A DNA stretch of 64,000 nucleotides from Spinacia oleracea (lineage: Eukaryota > Streptophyta > Magnoliopsida > Caryophyllales > Amaranthaceae). The stretch lies in contig NC_079490.1 of assembly GCF_020520425.1 (NCBI RefSeq), positions 3,100,001 through 3,164,000 of the forward strand. The letters run 5' to 3'. Position numbers and translations under genes: made by a program. Within the stretch, counting starts at the first letter, position 1, and each line of letters begins with the position of its first letter. This document shows, piece after piece, positions 1 to 10,900 of the stretch. The notes under the pieces are model-generated. The model had not been told where the DNA came from. It made no database searches and was given only the letters and a program-made list of their open reading frames with translations.

Positions 1-181
1 TTTTTGGTGTGATAATAGTGGTGTAACAAGTCTTCACTTATAACCTAATGGGTTGTTATAATAGTGTTTTTTAATCCAAACTAGTTTGAAGTAAGATTGT
101 GATTGTTGTGGAGCACAAATTAGAAGGTGCACCCAATTGTGTGTATTTCTACATACAATTGGGGTAAAAAGCGCATTTTTC

Positions 182-573
182 AAGGATTTTTTGTCATTTA
201 ACACCTTAAAAAAACTAGTTTTTGTAATTTAACACCTTACTTATTTTTTATTGTTTTTAAACACCTTAAAAAACAAAAAAAAATTTAGAAATCAACACCA
301 CTTGACAATTTTTATTAGAAAAAATATTAGTTTTTAACTATGCTAAAGGTTCCAAGGCATGATATGGTGGTAAACAACTCCTTCTACTATCAAATTATGC
401 TTTGGAAGTTATAGCATGATAAAAAATCAACGTTTTTTTCTTATGAAAATCGTTAAGCGGTGTTGATTTATAAATTTTTAGATTTTTAAGGTGTTTAAAT
501 ATAATAAAAAATAAGTAAGGTGTTTAATTACAAAAATTAATTTTGTTAAGGTGTTAAATGATAAAAAATCCTT
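182..573. mobile_element. Fold-back MITE with long terminal inverted repeats
   Basis: The two ends are inverted copies of each other over roughly 110 bases. The left arm runs from about 182 to 285 and the right arm from about 470 to 573; both carry repeated AACACCTTA / TAAGGTGTT words. The central part is AT-rich and has no coding potential. A 9-bp target duplication is not clear because both flanks are T-rich. The structure suggests a non-autonomous Mutator-like or similar fold-back element; the superfamily is inferred from shape only. Confidence 0.7.
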
Positions 574-714
574 TTTTCAATTTATAAGCACATTTTCGTG
601 GTTTAAAAGCACATTTTTACCATTTAAAAAAGTACACTATTTTTGTAGAAAAAAATCTTTTTATTTTAACAATTATATATTTATATTGCATTCAACAATA
701 TGTTGTTTTCACTT

Positions 715-1204
715 AGGAGCTGTGCGACATGCAAGTCTCATGCATGGTTTTTAATGAGAGTGTAGAAGTGAGGAATCCTCTTTTCGACTCAGACTCTTCC
801 ACTCCAATCGTTGCTTTTCTTTCTGTTACTTCGAAAGTAGCTGCTTCAGCTTCACCCACTCGAATTTTTGACATTCCCTTTTATTTCTCATCAAAAGAAT
901 GGCATATTCTTCTGGAAATTCTAGCTATTCTTAGCATGATGTTGGGGAATCTCATTGCTATTACTCAAACAAGCATGAAACGTATGCTTGCATATTCGTC
1001 CACATGTCAAATCGGATATGTAATTATTGGAATAATTGTTGGAGACTCAAATGATGGATATGCAAGCATGATAACTTATATGTTGTTTTATATCTCCATG
1101 AATCTAGGAACTTTTGCTTGCATTTTATTATTTGGTTTACGTAGTGGAACTGATTACATTCGAGATTATGCAGGATTATACACGAAAGATCCTTACAAGC
1201 CATA
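715..1204 (+). pseudogene. ndhB: Plastid-derived ndhB fragment (NUPT)
   Basis: The translation from about 769 to 1195 matches plastid NAD(P)H-quinone oxidoreductase subunit 2, including the stretches [28 protein letters not shown] and [19 protein letters not shown]. Immediately upstream, 715-748 resembles domain V of the ndhB group II intron (GAGCTGTGCG...GCATGGTTTT). The copy therefore contains the intron 3' end joined to exon 2 and arose from DNA transfer, not from spliced RNA. It stops within exon 2 after the [10 protein letters not shown] segment, where the similarity breaks off and a TAA follows. It lacks exon 1 and the C-terminal third, so it cannot make a working subunit. It differs from the usual plastid protein at several residues, for example SSTCQ where SSIGQ is usual, which indicates drift after transfer. 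Confidence 0.93.
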
Positions 1205-3097
1205 ATAGTGTGGATTTGAGAGATTTTGTTTATTTGTCAAAAATGAAGATATGACACTATACCCGTCAAAATTTAAAAATAAAAATAAAAAATGATACTA
1301 TACAAGGTAAATATAACTTGCTAATTGCAACCATAAATCACCTTAGACTAGTAAAGTTATCAAATCACACTAGGTTATCAAAAGTGACTCTGCTAGTTGT
1401 TAAAATATTAATCTAGAAAAACCTAAAAATATATGAAGGTATGCTATAATCTAGAATAATTTTAGGAAATATCTAGGAGTTAGCCTAGAAAAATCTAGTA
1501 ACTAAAATGTCAAGAATTCCTACAAAATATCTAGTAGCTAAAGATATTTAGTAGTAAGAAAATATGTTAGAAAATATATGTCACCTTCTACTACTATTAT
1601 ATATATACACCTCTTGTATACATGATTGTGATGAAAAACTAAGAAAATATATCAGATCCCCACAAATTAACTGTGAAATTAATCTTAATTTTAAGATCTA
1701 GCACGAGCAAAAACATGAATTTCACTTGTAACTGAAATTTCAAAAACAAAAGGCAATTTAAATATGATCCTAAACAACAATCCAAATTCCTAATATGGTA
1801 CAAAGTAAGTTATCAAAATGGTAGCAAAACCTAAAATAAAAAGATATGAGAGATACCTTGAGATAGAAAAATAAAAAACACCCAGATTTTTTGTTTTCAC
1901 TTACGTGCGGTCAGTGGACATGGGAAGAATATCATGTTCTTGATATTCTTAATGCACATATTTTTCATTGCTATCTCTCACATGGTAGGAGTTCCCAAAC
2001 ATCGAAAGAGAGTACCGGTCAAACACAGTGCGTGGTATCTTGACTATCTTCCATCATATTGTGAGTTCGAACTCGTTAAAATCCAATATGGCGCAATCAA
2101 CATATGTATAGTCTCTTTGTAATGCTTAGTTATAAGAGTAAACGAGAGGCAATAGGATGGTTGCGAAGAACTTGAATTATTTCCTTCTTTTTATTGCCTA
2201 TAACCTCTGCTACATCACCGATAAAAGCTACACGTACATTGAAAGACCTTGGTTTGGGCACTTTTTGTTTTGCAATCCATTTGTTGGATAGTCGTTGTCT
2301 AAGCAAGGCAGTATAGAGCTTCTATAGTATCCGTCGAGATATAAACTCAACATAAGTCTATAATTGAAGCACAAAATAGTAGTTAATAATAAGTGAAATT
2401 CCATCAATTCTAAGGAATGATTAGCTAGAATTTATTTATATTTACTATATTCCTGTTTTTTAATAGGCTCATAAAGTTCACATTTCAATTCGAAGGTCTA
2501 TGAATATACATATCCAACAACCATTCTACAAAAGAAAAATAAAATAAAAATCAACATGCATATATATGAGTCATATTCAGATTAACTATTTCTTCTTGTT
2601 CAACATACGAATGTATGAAATTGCAACAACATGCAAGTTTGTTATCCACTTTATTCTCTTGGTTTTGTTATTCATTTTGTTCTTAAGGATTAAAGTAACT
2701 TTCTTCCCTTCTATTGCAAGTACTCGTATTAATTCTTTCTCTTTTCTCTTCTAATTCGTTATTGAAAATTATACAACATCTCTCTTACAGAAATTACAAC
2801 AGATGAGCAAATAACATTACGTCTGACCCATTTGAAAACTTCAATAATAGGGTAAGTGTAGAAGTTTTTTGCACCTAGACATGATTATGATTTTGCCTCA
2901 AATGTTCTTCCTGGTTTGACATTTTTCTCATACAAAAATATGATTACTCATTTATTTACTAGAAAATAATCAGATCAAAGCAATTACATATAACATTCAG
3001 ACGAGATCAGAATAGATAAGACTATACAAATTCTGATAGACCCGACCAAAAACAAAAATTATCAAACCACATGATGAAGAGAATAGAACCTGGTTGT
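1205..3097. other. AT-rich intergenic DNA
   Basis: No gene is recognised here. The only stretch with a protein-like look is a minus-strand open segment at 2130-2330 with no ATG. It reads through about 65 codons and contains KPRSFNVRVAFIGD and EIIQVLRNHPIASRLLL before a stop. I do not recognise the family; it may be the tail of a decayed gene or transposon protein. Confidence 0.5.
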
Positions 3098-3420
3098 AAT
3101 GAAGGAAACATGCCCTTCAGTAAAGTCTGTATTAGTCTAATAAGTACATTTTAAATTAATTACAAAGATAATTATTTTGGTGAAATCACATGACCGGAAT
3201 GCCTAACTGGAGGTCGATTTCTCACAAGTAGAATCAATCTCCGATTAAATCTAAAACTAAGTCTTGACTAAACTCAGAGTCACACAAATGATATGTTAAC
3301 GGATTAAATGTTTCGACGAATAAATAAATATTCGGTAAATATTGTAAGTAACGTTAAAGTTCAGAAATGATGGATGTTGAGCTTAGTGGTAGCGAAAAAT
3401 CGTTTAAGCCAATCAACAGA
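3098..3420 (+). mobile_element. Decayed Copia LTR fragment related to the element at 48132
   Basis: The order of short matches follows the first 300 bases of the LTR at 48132: GAAGGAAA..ATGCCCTT, AGTCTAATAA, GAATGCCTA, GAGGTCG against GAGGCCG, TCTTGACT, GTCACACAAAT, AACGGAT and AATATTCGG. Many substitutions and small indels separate the two. No second LTR or internal region is visible, so this is a solo or truncated old LTR just downstream of the CPN10 gene. Confidence 0.7.
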
Positions 3421-3936
3421 ATTATTTTAGTGGACCAGATAGTCCAACGAAACAAATCGGTGATCCGATCACCCGATTTGACAGCCCTACTCAACACGAT
3501 TCAATGTGTAAGGAACAACAAGTACTAATTAAAGCTGTAACATTCTCCGTACACATTTATTTGGGTGACGGCCGCTACTAGAACCAACGACAGTCGATAG
3601 AAGATGGAACTACAGAAGCCATTACCTTCACAAAACTCTGTGACATCTCAATTCTCACACATAATGCAACGATCAACAAACAAAGGAGAAAACGAAACCA
3701 TATATGCTAATTTCATAACAAAGTGATTGAAAAACAATAACAACATGAACAAAATCCTCAATTCTGCAATTCAAAGACTCGTTTTTGGTTCAAATATTGT
3801 TCAAGGAGAGCTTTTCAACTTTGTCAATTGAGCTCATGAACTCCTTTTTTTGTAACTTTTTTTTTTATTGTTTGGGAGAGAGGGGAACTCCTACAAATCG
3901 GATTAAGCGTGCCACAAAACCGCTACTGAATCAGAA
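3421..3936. other. CPN10 3' flank, no gene seen
   Basis: AT-rich sequence between the decayed LTR and the CPN10 stop codon. It should include the CPN10 3' UTR on the minus strand. No poly(A) signal could be assigned with confidence. Confidence 0.4.
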
Positions 3937-6496
3937 TCAGTCATGTAGAGTTCCAAGAATGTCGTCTTCCCGGTACAGATGATACCTGCAAGAGGGGAGT
4001 GAAGCTAACAAAAGTTACAAACATGAAAAATGAGACTTAATATTCACGCGCATGATACTCAACCATGGAATAAGAAATTCAGAAGTATTATTGAATTAGT
4101 GATTGAGGCAACCAAAATCAGGTAATGATGAACAAAGCTCGAGGAATGCATTCATCAAATAAACCAGAACAATTATACCCACAAACAGTGGTAGATAATG
4201 AGGCTCGACAATCCAGGTCAAAATAAAGCAATGAAATAACAATCCCCGGGAATTGTATATCCCAACCACTACAATCATTTGGTATACTACTCCCTCAGTT
4301 CCTAAACAAGTGTCCTATTTGGATAAATGTGCGAGGATGAAGAAAAATAAGAGACGTGTAAGAAGAACAATGGTTGAGAGTGTTTTTGGGGAAAGAATAA
4401 AGTACATAATTGTTTATTGATAAAGTACAAATAAAAGTGGATGTGGGGATGAAAAGTGAGAAAACTGTAGAATGTGTAATAGCAATCATGATTTATGGAA
4501 AAGTGGGAAAATGTATGGAAACTTGGGAAAAGTGTATGTCCAAAAGTAGAAATAAAACACTTATTAGGGAATGCTATTTATAGAAATAAGGCACTTATTT
4601 AGGAACGGAGGGAATAATATTATATGGATTTGAATGGCTATGGTCAAGATTCAAAGTTAACCTCATTGTTCGAGTTTGAAAAGTTACATAATGGCAGAAA
4701 CTTGACGTACAAGGAGTCTGCTAGGCTTAATCCTAGTCATATCACCACAATACCACATCAGATTCATATCATAATACCAATGCATCCATTGAAGCATTAC
4801 AAAAGGATAACTACCACCACAATCATCCATATACCTCCATAACCATATGAAATACCGCCAAAGCTCTTTTATCTACCTAGATTGGAAGGTTTAGCAATAT
4901 CAAAAGAAATTTCACTACGTATCCTCAAACTAATGCAAATAGACCTAGGGAGGAAGAAAATGGAAGAAAGCTACACGATCATGTATAGTTCATACACCCA
5001 TATACTATGTATTGTAAAGATAGGAAGCCTTTTGACTCGCAGAAAGGGAAATTGAATAACACAAACATCCATACAGCTACCAAATAGACACCACAAACAT
5101 AAAAATGCAAAAATCACTTCTAATCTTCTAGCACACTTCCCTAGCAAAGGTGTGATTAATTTGTATAGAACTCCATCATAAACGATATCCTTGAACCACG
5201 GGACACCATACTACTCCCTCCGCCCCTCTTTGATTGGCAGATATTCCACTTTGGGGTATTCTATTGAGATTGCTCTCTCTTAATGACTTGCTCTATATCT
5301 CTATATCTCTCTCTTAATCAGTCCACCTTATCAATCAATGTGCACATTTTACATCAATGCCTAATATATTGAATTTTGGCTATGGAGCAATAAAAAGGGG
5401 GACAGAGGGAGTAATATTAGTAAATAGTAATACTACTACACGTATGGTGTCAGCTCAAACGAAGCAGCAGCAAACTGCTAGTAAATGTTTCTGCAGTTAG
5501 GTTTATATAAGCATCAACAACTATCAATCATGTCAACGATCACGCAATGACAAATCAATATCTACACGTATGGTGTCAGCTCAAACAAAGAAGCAGCAAA
5601 TTGCTAGTAAATGTTTCTGCATTTAGGTTTTTCTATAAGCCTCAACGACCATCAATCTTGTCAATAATCAAGCAATGATAAATCAATACTCTGTATGAAT
5701 TTCCCAAGCCTCAGCCATAATATACAGTTTAACCACCATTCAAAAGCAGATTTCAAGAATCTAAAGCTCGTAGTAGATTCGAGGACAAAATTTACGACAA
5801 ACTAACACAAAATTACTCATAATCTAGCTTCAACAATGCACAAATAATGCACTAAAAGTAGAGCTCATATAACAAAGCATAAAACAGAACTCACGTTTTA
5901 TCTTCAAGCTTATACTCAGAGCCACCATATTCAGGCAAAAGAACAGTATCTCCCTCCTTCACACAAACAGGGATTAGTTTCCCTTCATTGGAACGACTTC
6001 CGGGACCAACAGCAACCACTTTCCCAGAGTTCAGCTGCATCAAATTAACCATTTTTAGGCAAAACTTATCTTTTTAATTTTCAATTAACACTAAAGATTA
6101 ATCAAAACAATTTGGGCATTCACAACCAAAATATAAACAGCATTAATTTCAGACAGATTAGAACAAAGATGTACCCAAAATGCAATTAACCTAGCTATAT
6201 CAAAAGGAATTAGATCAAAAGCAACAAAATTTATGCAAAAATGTAATAACCCCAGATTAGATTTACTCTAATATCGCTGAAACAAGATGTGGGTATTTGC
6301 AATAGAGTTAAAAGAATCAATTTACAAACAAAAATCAACGAAAAAGCAGCTAAATTCGATTAAAAAGAAAAGAATGGGGGTTTAATTGGACCTTGTTTGA
6401 AGATTCTGGAAGCAAGATTCCAGCATTTGTTTTGGTGGGAGCAGTGATTTTCTCAATCAAAATGCGATTGAATGTGGGAATTAGCCTCTTTGCCAT
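3937..6496 (-). CDS. CPN10: Mitochondrial 10 kDa chaperonin (CPN10 / HSP10)
   Basis: Three exons give a 97-residue protein: 6496-6392, 6034-5895 and 3985-3937, all with GT/AG borders and matching phases. It begins MAKRLIPTFNRILIEK. The GroES-type mobile loop follows (about residues 18-31, APTKTNAGILLPES), then the beta-barrel core with GKVVAVGPG (residues 39-47), the LLPEYGGSEYKLED hairpin, and the C-terminus YREDDILGTLHD. Length and sequence fit plant mitochondrial co-chaperonins (about 98 aa), which form a heptameric lid on CPN60 and help fold matrix proteins. There is no separate presequence, as is normal for this family because the N-terminus itself targets. Intron 2 is 1.9 kb and contains two Stowaway MITEs and a tandem duplication. 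A heat-shock-element-like site lies upstream at 6649-6658. Confidence 0.96.
4290..4614. mobile_element. Stowaway-type MITE in CPN10 intron 2
   Basis: The ends are inverted (CTCCCTCAGTTCCTAAACAA against the reverse complement of TTATTTAGGAACGGAGGGAA) and flanked by TA. There is no coding content. The fold-back with TA target duplication and the CTCCCTCYGT terminus is the Stowaway (Tc1/mariner MITE) signature common in plants. Confidence 0.85.
5214..5411. mobile_element. Stowaway-type MITE in CPN10 intron 2
   Basis: It starts CTCCCTCCGCCCCTC and ends GGGGGACAGAGGGAG, flanked by TA on both sides. At about 198 bp it has no open reading frame of interest. Confidence 0.85.
5436..5692. repeat. Tandem duplication (about 126-130 bp unit) in CPN10 intron 2
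   Basis: Two adjacent copies begin CTACACGTATGGTGTCAGCT at about 5436 and 5562 and share the words TGCTAGTAAATGTTTCTGCA and CAATCA throughout. They differ by a number of substitutions and small indels, so the duplication is not recent. No TE termini are seen. Confidence 0.85.
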
Positions 6497-6648
6497 CTCT
6501 TTTCAAACTCTGCGAAATACCCAGAAAAAATTGAGGAGAGAGAAATGAGGGGTTTTTGACGATTTGTAGAAGTTGTAATCAAGGGTTTTAGTTGTGGTGG
6601 CTAAATACTTGGGTAACTAGTGTTCGCTGGAATCGAAGTAAAGCAACT

Positions 6649-6658
6649 AGAACCTTCC
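6649..6658. promoter_or_regulatory. Heat-shock-element-like site upstream of CPN10
   Basis: The sequence AGAACCTTCC contains the inverted pentamer pair GAAnnTTC recognised by plant heat-shock factors. It lies about 155 bp upstream of the CPN10 ATG. Only two clean pentamers are visible, while strong elements usually have three. That CPN10 genes are heat-inducible is established knowledge; this site's use is inference. Confidence 0.4.
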
Positions 6659-6781
6659 AAAATATCATTTGCTCAATTAGGGTTTATCTGAGATTTATGG
6701 CTCTTGGTTACTACTTTTACTAAACTACCCTACTATAAATCACTTTCCTTTTACTTTGGGTTTGTTTATAAAATGTTACTA

Positions 6782-7316
6782 CTCCCTCCGTCCTGGAATA
6801 CTAACCATTTTGATCAACATAAAGTTTAATAGTCCCTCTGTTTTTTTAATATTCGCACCGGTTTGATCGGTGCGGAGTTTAATACATGTGAATTGACTTA
6901 TTAATTTAATAGATATTAGTTGATAGTGAGTTATTCTTTTAATATAGTTAGTGGGAAATGTGTAAGGGGTGGGGAGTGGTGGGTGGGGGTGTGAATTTTA
7001 AATGATTTTTTTGTAGAGAGTAGGGGTGTAGGTGAGTTAGTAGCTAAGTGTGAAAAATAATATTATATTGGACAAATTTCCTTTTATAAAAGCGGTGCAA
7101 GTATTAAGGGACGACCCGAAAGGAAAGCGGTGCGAATATTAAGGGACGGAGGGAGTACAAAGTAATTGACTTATTATTTAATTAGATGGTAGTAGTTGAT
7201 AGTGTAGTATTTTTTAATATAGATAGGGATATGTGTCAATTTTTTAAAGGGGTAAGAGGTAGGGTGCATGGGACCACAAAGTGACAAAATAACTTAGTAT
7301 TTCGGGACGGAGGGAG
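6782..7316. mobile_element. Stowaway MITE (outer, interrupted by a second MITE)
   Basis: It starts CTCCCTCCGTCCTGGAATAC and ends TATTTCGGGACGGAGGGAG, each next to a TA. The body is split by the inner MITE at 6832-7155. Removing that leaves an element of about 210 bp. Confidence 0.9.
6832..7155. mobile_element. Stowaway MITE nested inside another Stowaway MITE
   Basis: It starts GTCCCTCTGTTTTTTTAATA and ends ATTAAGGGACGGAGGGAG, and is flanked by TA on both sides. Excising it with one TA rejoins the outer element cleanly (AAAGTTTAA-TA-CAAAGTAATT), so it inserted second. Confidence 0.9.
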
Positions 7317-7355
7317 TATAACTTATTCAACCTAAAGAGAAAAAATAACAATAAG

Positions 7356-7513
7356 ACTCTGTTCTATTTGACTTATTTTGACTAAACTTGTTTTAATAAA
7401 CTCATTTGTTTGTGAAAATGTCTGAGATAAAATTATTTTTGCAAACCTATATTACCAGAACTTAACTGAACTTATTTTGTCCGAAATAAATCAAAATAAG
7501 TTGAACAAAACAG
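7356..7513. mobile_element. Small MITE with ACTTATTTTGA inverted ends
   Basis: The left end (CTGTTCTATTTGACTTATTT) is the inverted match of the right end (AAAATAAGTTGAACAAAACA). The interior is AT-rich with repeated TGAACTTA words. A similar element lies at 61795-62010 and fragments at about 43940-44000. Superfamily not determined. Confidence 0.55.
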
Positions 7514-7978
7514 AATTGAAGTTGCTGAGAATTCTGAATTCAATTTGTATAAATATCAATGTTTTAAATTCCATTTCTACACATGTAAAAAATTCGGAGT
7601 ACATACCTTAATATTAATTTTTTGAACTACTAGTTAATTATTCTAAATAATACAAGTCAAACAGTAAGCGAAAACAAATATGATGACATTATAAAGGTTA
7701 AAACTACACGATTCAATCAAATTTCCAAAAGAATATGATACTCGTGTGTTTGGAAACCATCATTTCATCACCCCAAATAGCCAATTTGGAGAAAACAGAA
7801 GGATCTACATTGAATTTGGCCCAAATTTTAGACTTGGAAAGATAAGTCAGTTGAATTTGAAATCCTTCTAAGCATGCCACACCCATCATCATCATCCTCT
7901 CTCCACTAAAAATCCGACACCAGCTTATCCACCACCACCGCCACTGCCACCGCCACGGAATTTGGCACAATAATCTTC

Positions 7979-10900
7979 TTAGTGACGCTTTTTCCCACCA
8001 CGTCCACCACCGCCGCCGCCACCACCACCGCCCTTCTTGCCACCCTTCTTTTTACCACCCTTCTTTTTTCTCCCTTTGCTGGCCTTAGGAGGACCCCTAT
8101 CATCATCGTTCCTTGGAGGTGGAGCAGATTTTAGTAAATGTTTAACATCAAGAATTCCATTTCGGAAACGCCCTTCGCTTGATTTCAGCACTCCGTCTTC
8201 AGGCCTGCGCTTCTCTTCGGGTTTTTTGGTCCTTTTGATGAGATTTTCCCCACAATGTCCGATAAGTAACTCCTGCAGAAAGTTACTGTCAGCAAGTTTC
8301 CACTTTAAATTAACTACTCCCTCCATCCCAATTTATAGTCCCGTTTGACTAAAAACACGAGTTTTAAGAAAAGTGGAATATAGTACTTCGTATATGGGAA
8401 AGTGTATGGGAAAGTGGGAAGAATAATGTCCAAATAAGGAAACAGAACTATAAATTTGGGACGCCTGAAATAGAAAACAAGACTATAATTTTGGGACGGA
8501 GGGGGTAATAACAAAATCTAGCAAATTCATAACAGATTAAAGTTCATATCTGAAATCACAACCTGTTGCAACAACTTCTCTTCCTTCTTCTTTTGATTCT
8601 TCATCATTGGCCGTGCTACACTAAGTGGTAGTCTCTGTTTCTTAGGAGCCTTTTAACAGATAAACATAACATAATCGTTGTCAGCAAATGGTTCACTCAA
8701 AGAGTTCAGATTAGCATTAAAACACAAGGGATAAGTCAACATCCCTTACCTTTCCGCCCAATGAAACGACTTTCTGATTCTGCAAATTCTTCCTCTCTTT
8801 CCATGTCATATCAGAGGAGCCTGCAGTGTAACATAATGTTTAGTTACCAGCAATACATTTGAAAACCCGAAGATCTCAGTTTAGGAAGAATGTGAAAGCG
8901 TTACGGGAGCAAAAGGTGGTTACAGTGGGACTCTTTTGTGAAGAGTACTTAAGGAATCAAGGTATGATTATTAGGCTTAGAGTCAAGAGTATTATGAGTA
9001 AGAAAGTGTCACAATCTGATCAGGTTTGGTTTGCCGCTCTTTAGTTGTCAGTCAAATAGTTGTATTTTGGTTTTTGCCGGTTTGACTTGTACTATGTACG
9101 TTTCTTGGTTCTAGAGGGAATAGAGATCATCCTAGATGGTTTGTTTCCCCTTTAGTTCCCTGTTGTATGAAGTTGATCTTTTGAGAAATAAAATTGCTTG
9201 CTTACCGGAAAAAAAGAAAAAGAAAAACATTAGAACAACTCGCTAGTCTCAAGTTTAATTTAAGGTATAGTGTCCTTGGGATTCAGGAGTGAGGAGTATA
9301 GTCTAAGGCACACACGTTTCCGCAATATATAGATTTCAATTCATTAAAATTAATTTTAAGTTATGATTTGTCCTTGAATTCATTTTAGTGCACTATTTGT
9401 CGTATTTGTTTGTTGTCACTGATTTCCTATCAGTGGAAGATACGAATAAAACACAGCATCTTTACTATTTAGGGGTAACAATACATTCTTGTCGTACATT
9501 TTTTAGGCTTACATCTCTCACAATAAAACTTATTCACAGTGCTTTTGTAAAAGATATGTACCACATATGCCGCATCCTGCATCCCCCACCCCCTAAAATT
9601 CTAGTTGGATACTGAGAAACTAGAGAAAAAGGTACTTCATTACTCTGGCAGAATAGTTTCTATCATCAAAAGGCAAGCACTCAATTTCAACTTCCAAGGA
9701 CGGTAAAAAAACTAAAGTTCTTGCTCTTTGATTAGTCGGTTGCACTACCATTGTTCCCTTCGACAATTTCTATTATACAACCGGTCGGTATTGGTACTTC
9801 ATTACCCTAGCAGAACAGTTTCAATCATCGAATGTAAGCCAAGGCAGGCACTCACATTCAACTTCCAAGAATGTCAAAAACTTAGGCTCTGTTTGGCAAC
9901 TCATTTAAGGTGACTTAAATGATAAGATGCTGAAATTTTAAGCGAGCTTAAATGATTAGTTGTGTTTGATAACTACGTGAAATTAGATTTAAGGTGCAAA
10001 AAGTAGCTGAAATTGGAACGTTAATCAAACTAACGTTTGAAAAATAGGACTTGGAATTTCTTTGTTTTTAACTTTTTTTTATCCTTTCTACAATTTCATA
10101 TCTTCTGGTTCAAATCCCCTGGTGGACCGTAGTGCCCCAAGAACTATGCGGCGGTCAAGTAGGAAGTTGTATTCTATGGGAATGCAAGAGGAACTAAGCG
10201 TTGTGGTCGATTGTTAGGAACGTAACGGCGGTGCAGTGCTATGAGATGGCAAAAACTGAACCATCGGAAACCATATGCCGCCTGTGCCGGGGAAGGGTGG
10301 AAATAATTATTTTTAAACTGAGTAGAAATCCATTTAAAATTCAACTCTAACGAAACTAGATTAAGTTTTCCATTAGATCAATCGCATGGCGGATAGGCGT
10401 CAAAAGAAATGGAGGATTGGCTTCCATTTCTTGGTGAAGGTTGAAGAACCAGTATAACGGTATGTCCATCAACACACTTTACTCTTCCTTTTTCTTTTAT
10501 TTTTGTAAAACAAACTTTACTCTTCTGTTTGTAATACCACAAGTAATCACTCATGAATTACTCCGTGTATAATTATACACGTATACTGTAATTTTATTTG
10601 ATAAATATATATACTACTGTAATATACAATTCTCAAAAGTATTTTAAAATTTTCAGCTACTTAAAAAATAAGTTTTACCAAACAATGTACCTAATTAGTT
10701 ACCTTCTCGGTTCAGCTATTTATCAGCTTCAGTTCCTATCTTATCGATTTCAATTAACTTATCAGTTTCAGCTCTATTTCAGCTAGTTAGGTTCTTGCTC
10801 TTTGGTTAGTTGGTTGCACTACCACTGTTCCCTTCGACAATTTATATAAAACAACCGGTTGTATCATATGAAAAAAGCTAAAATAACAATCCCAATAGTC

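Noticed and set aside
551-754. 67-codon frame next to the ndhB fragment
   Set aside because: It starts in the arm of a fold-back MITE, runs through AT-rich DNA and ends in the plastid fragment in the wrong frame.
729-1205. Functional nuclear ndhB gene
   Set aside because: It has only part of exon 2 plus intron sequence, no transit peptide, and ends abruptly where plastid similarity stops.
8037-8348. 103-codon plus-strand frame
   Set aside because: It is antisense to the last exon of the basic-protein gene and runs into a Stowaway MITE.
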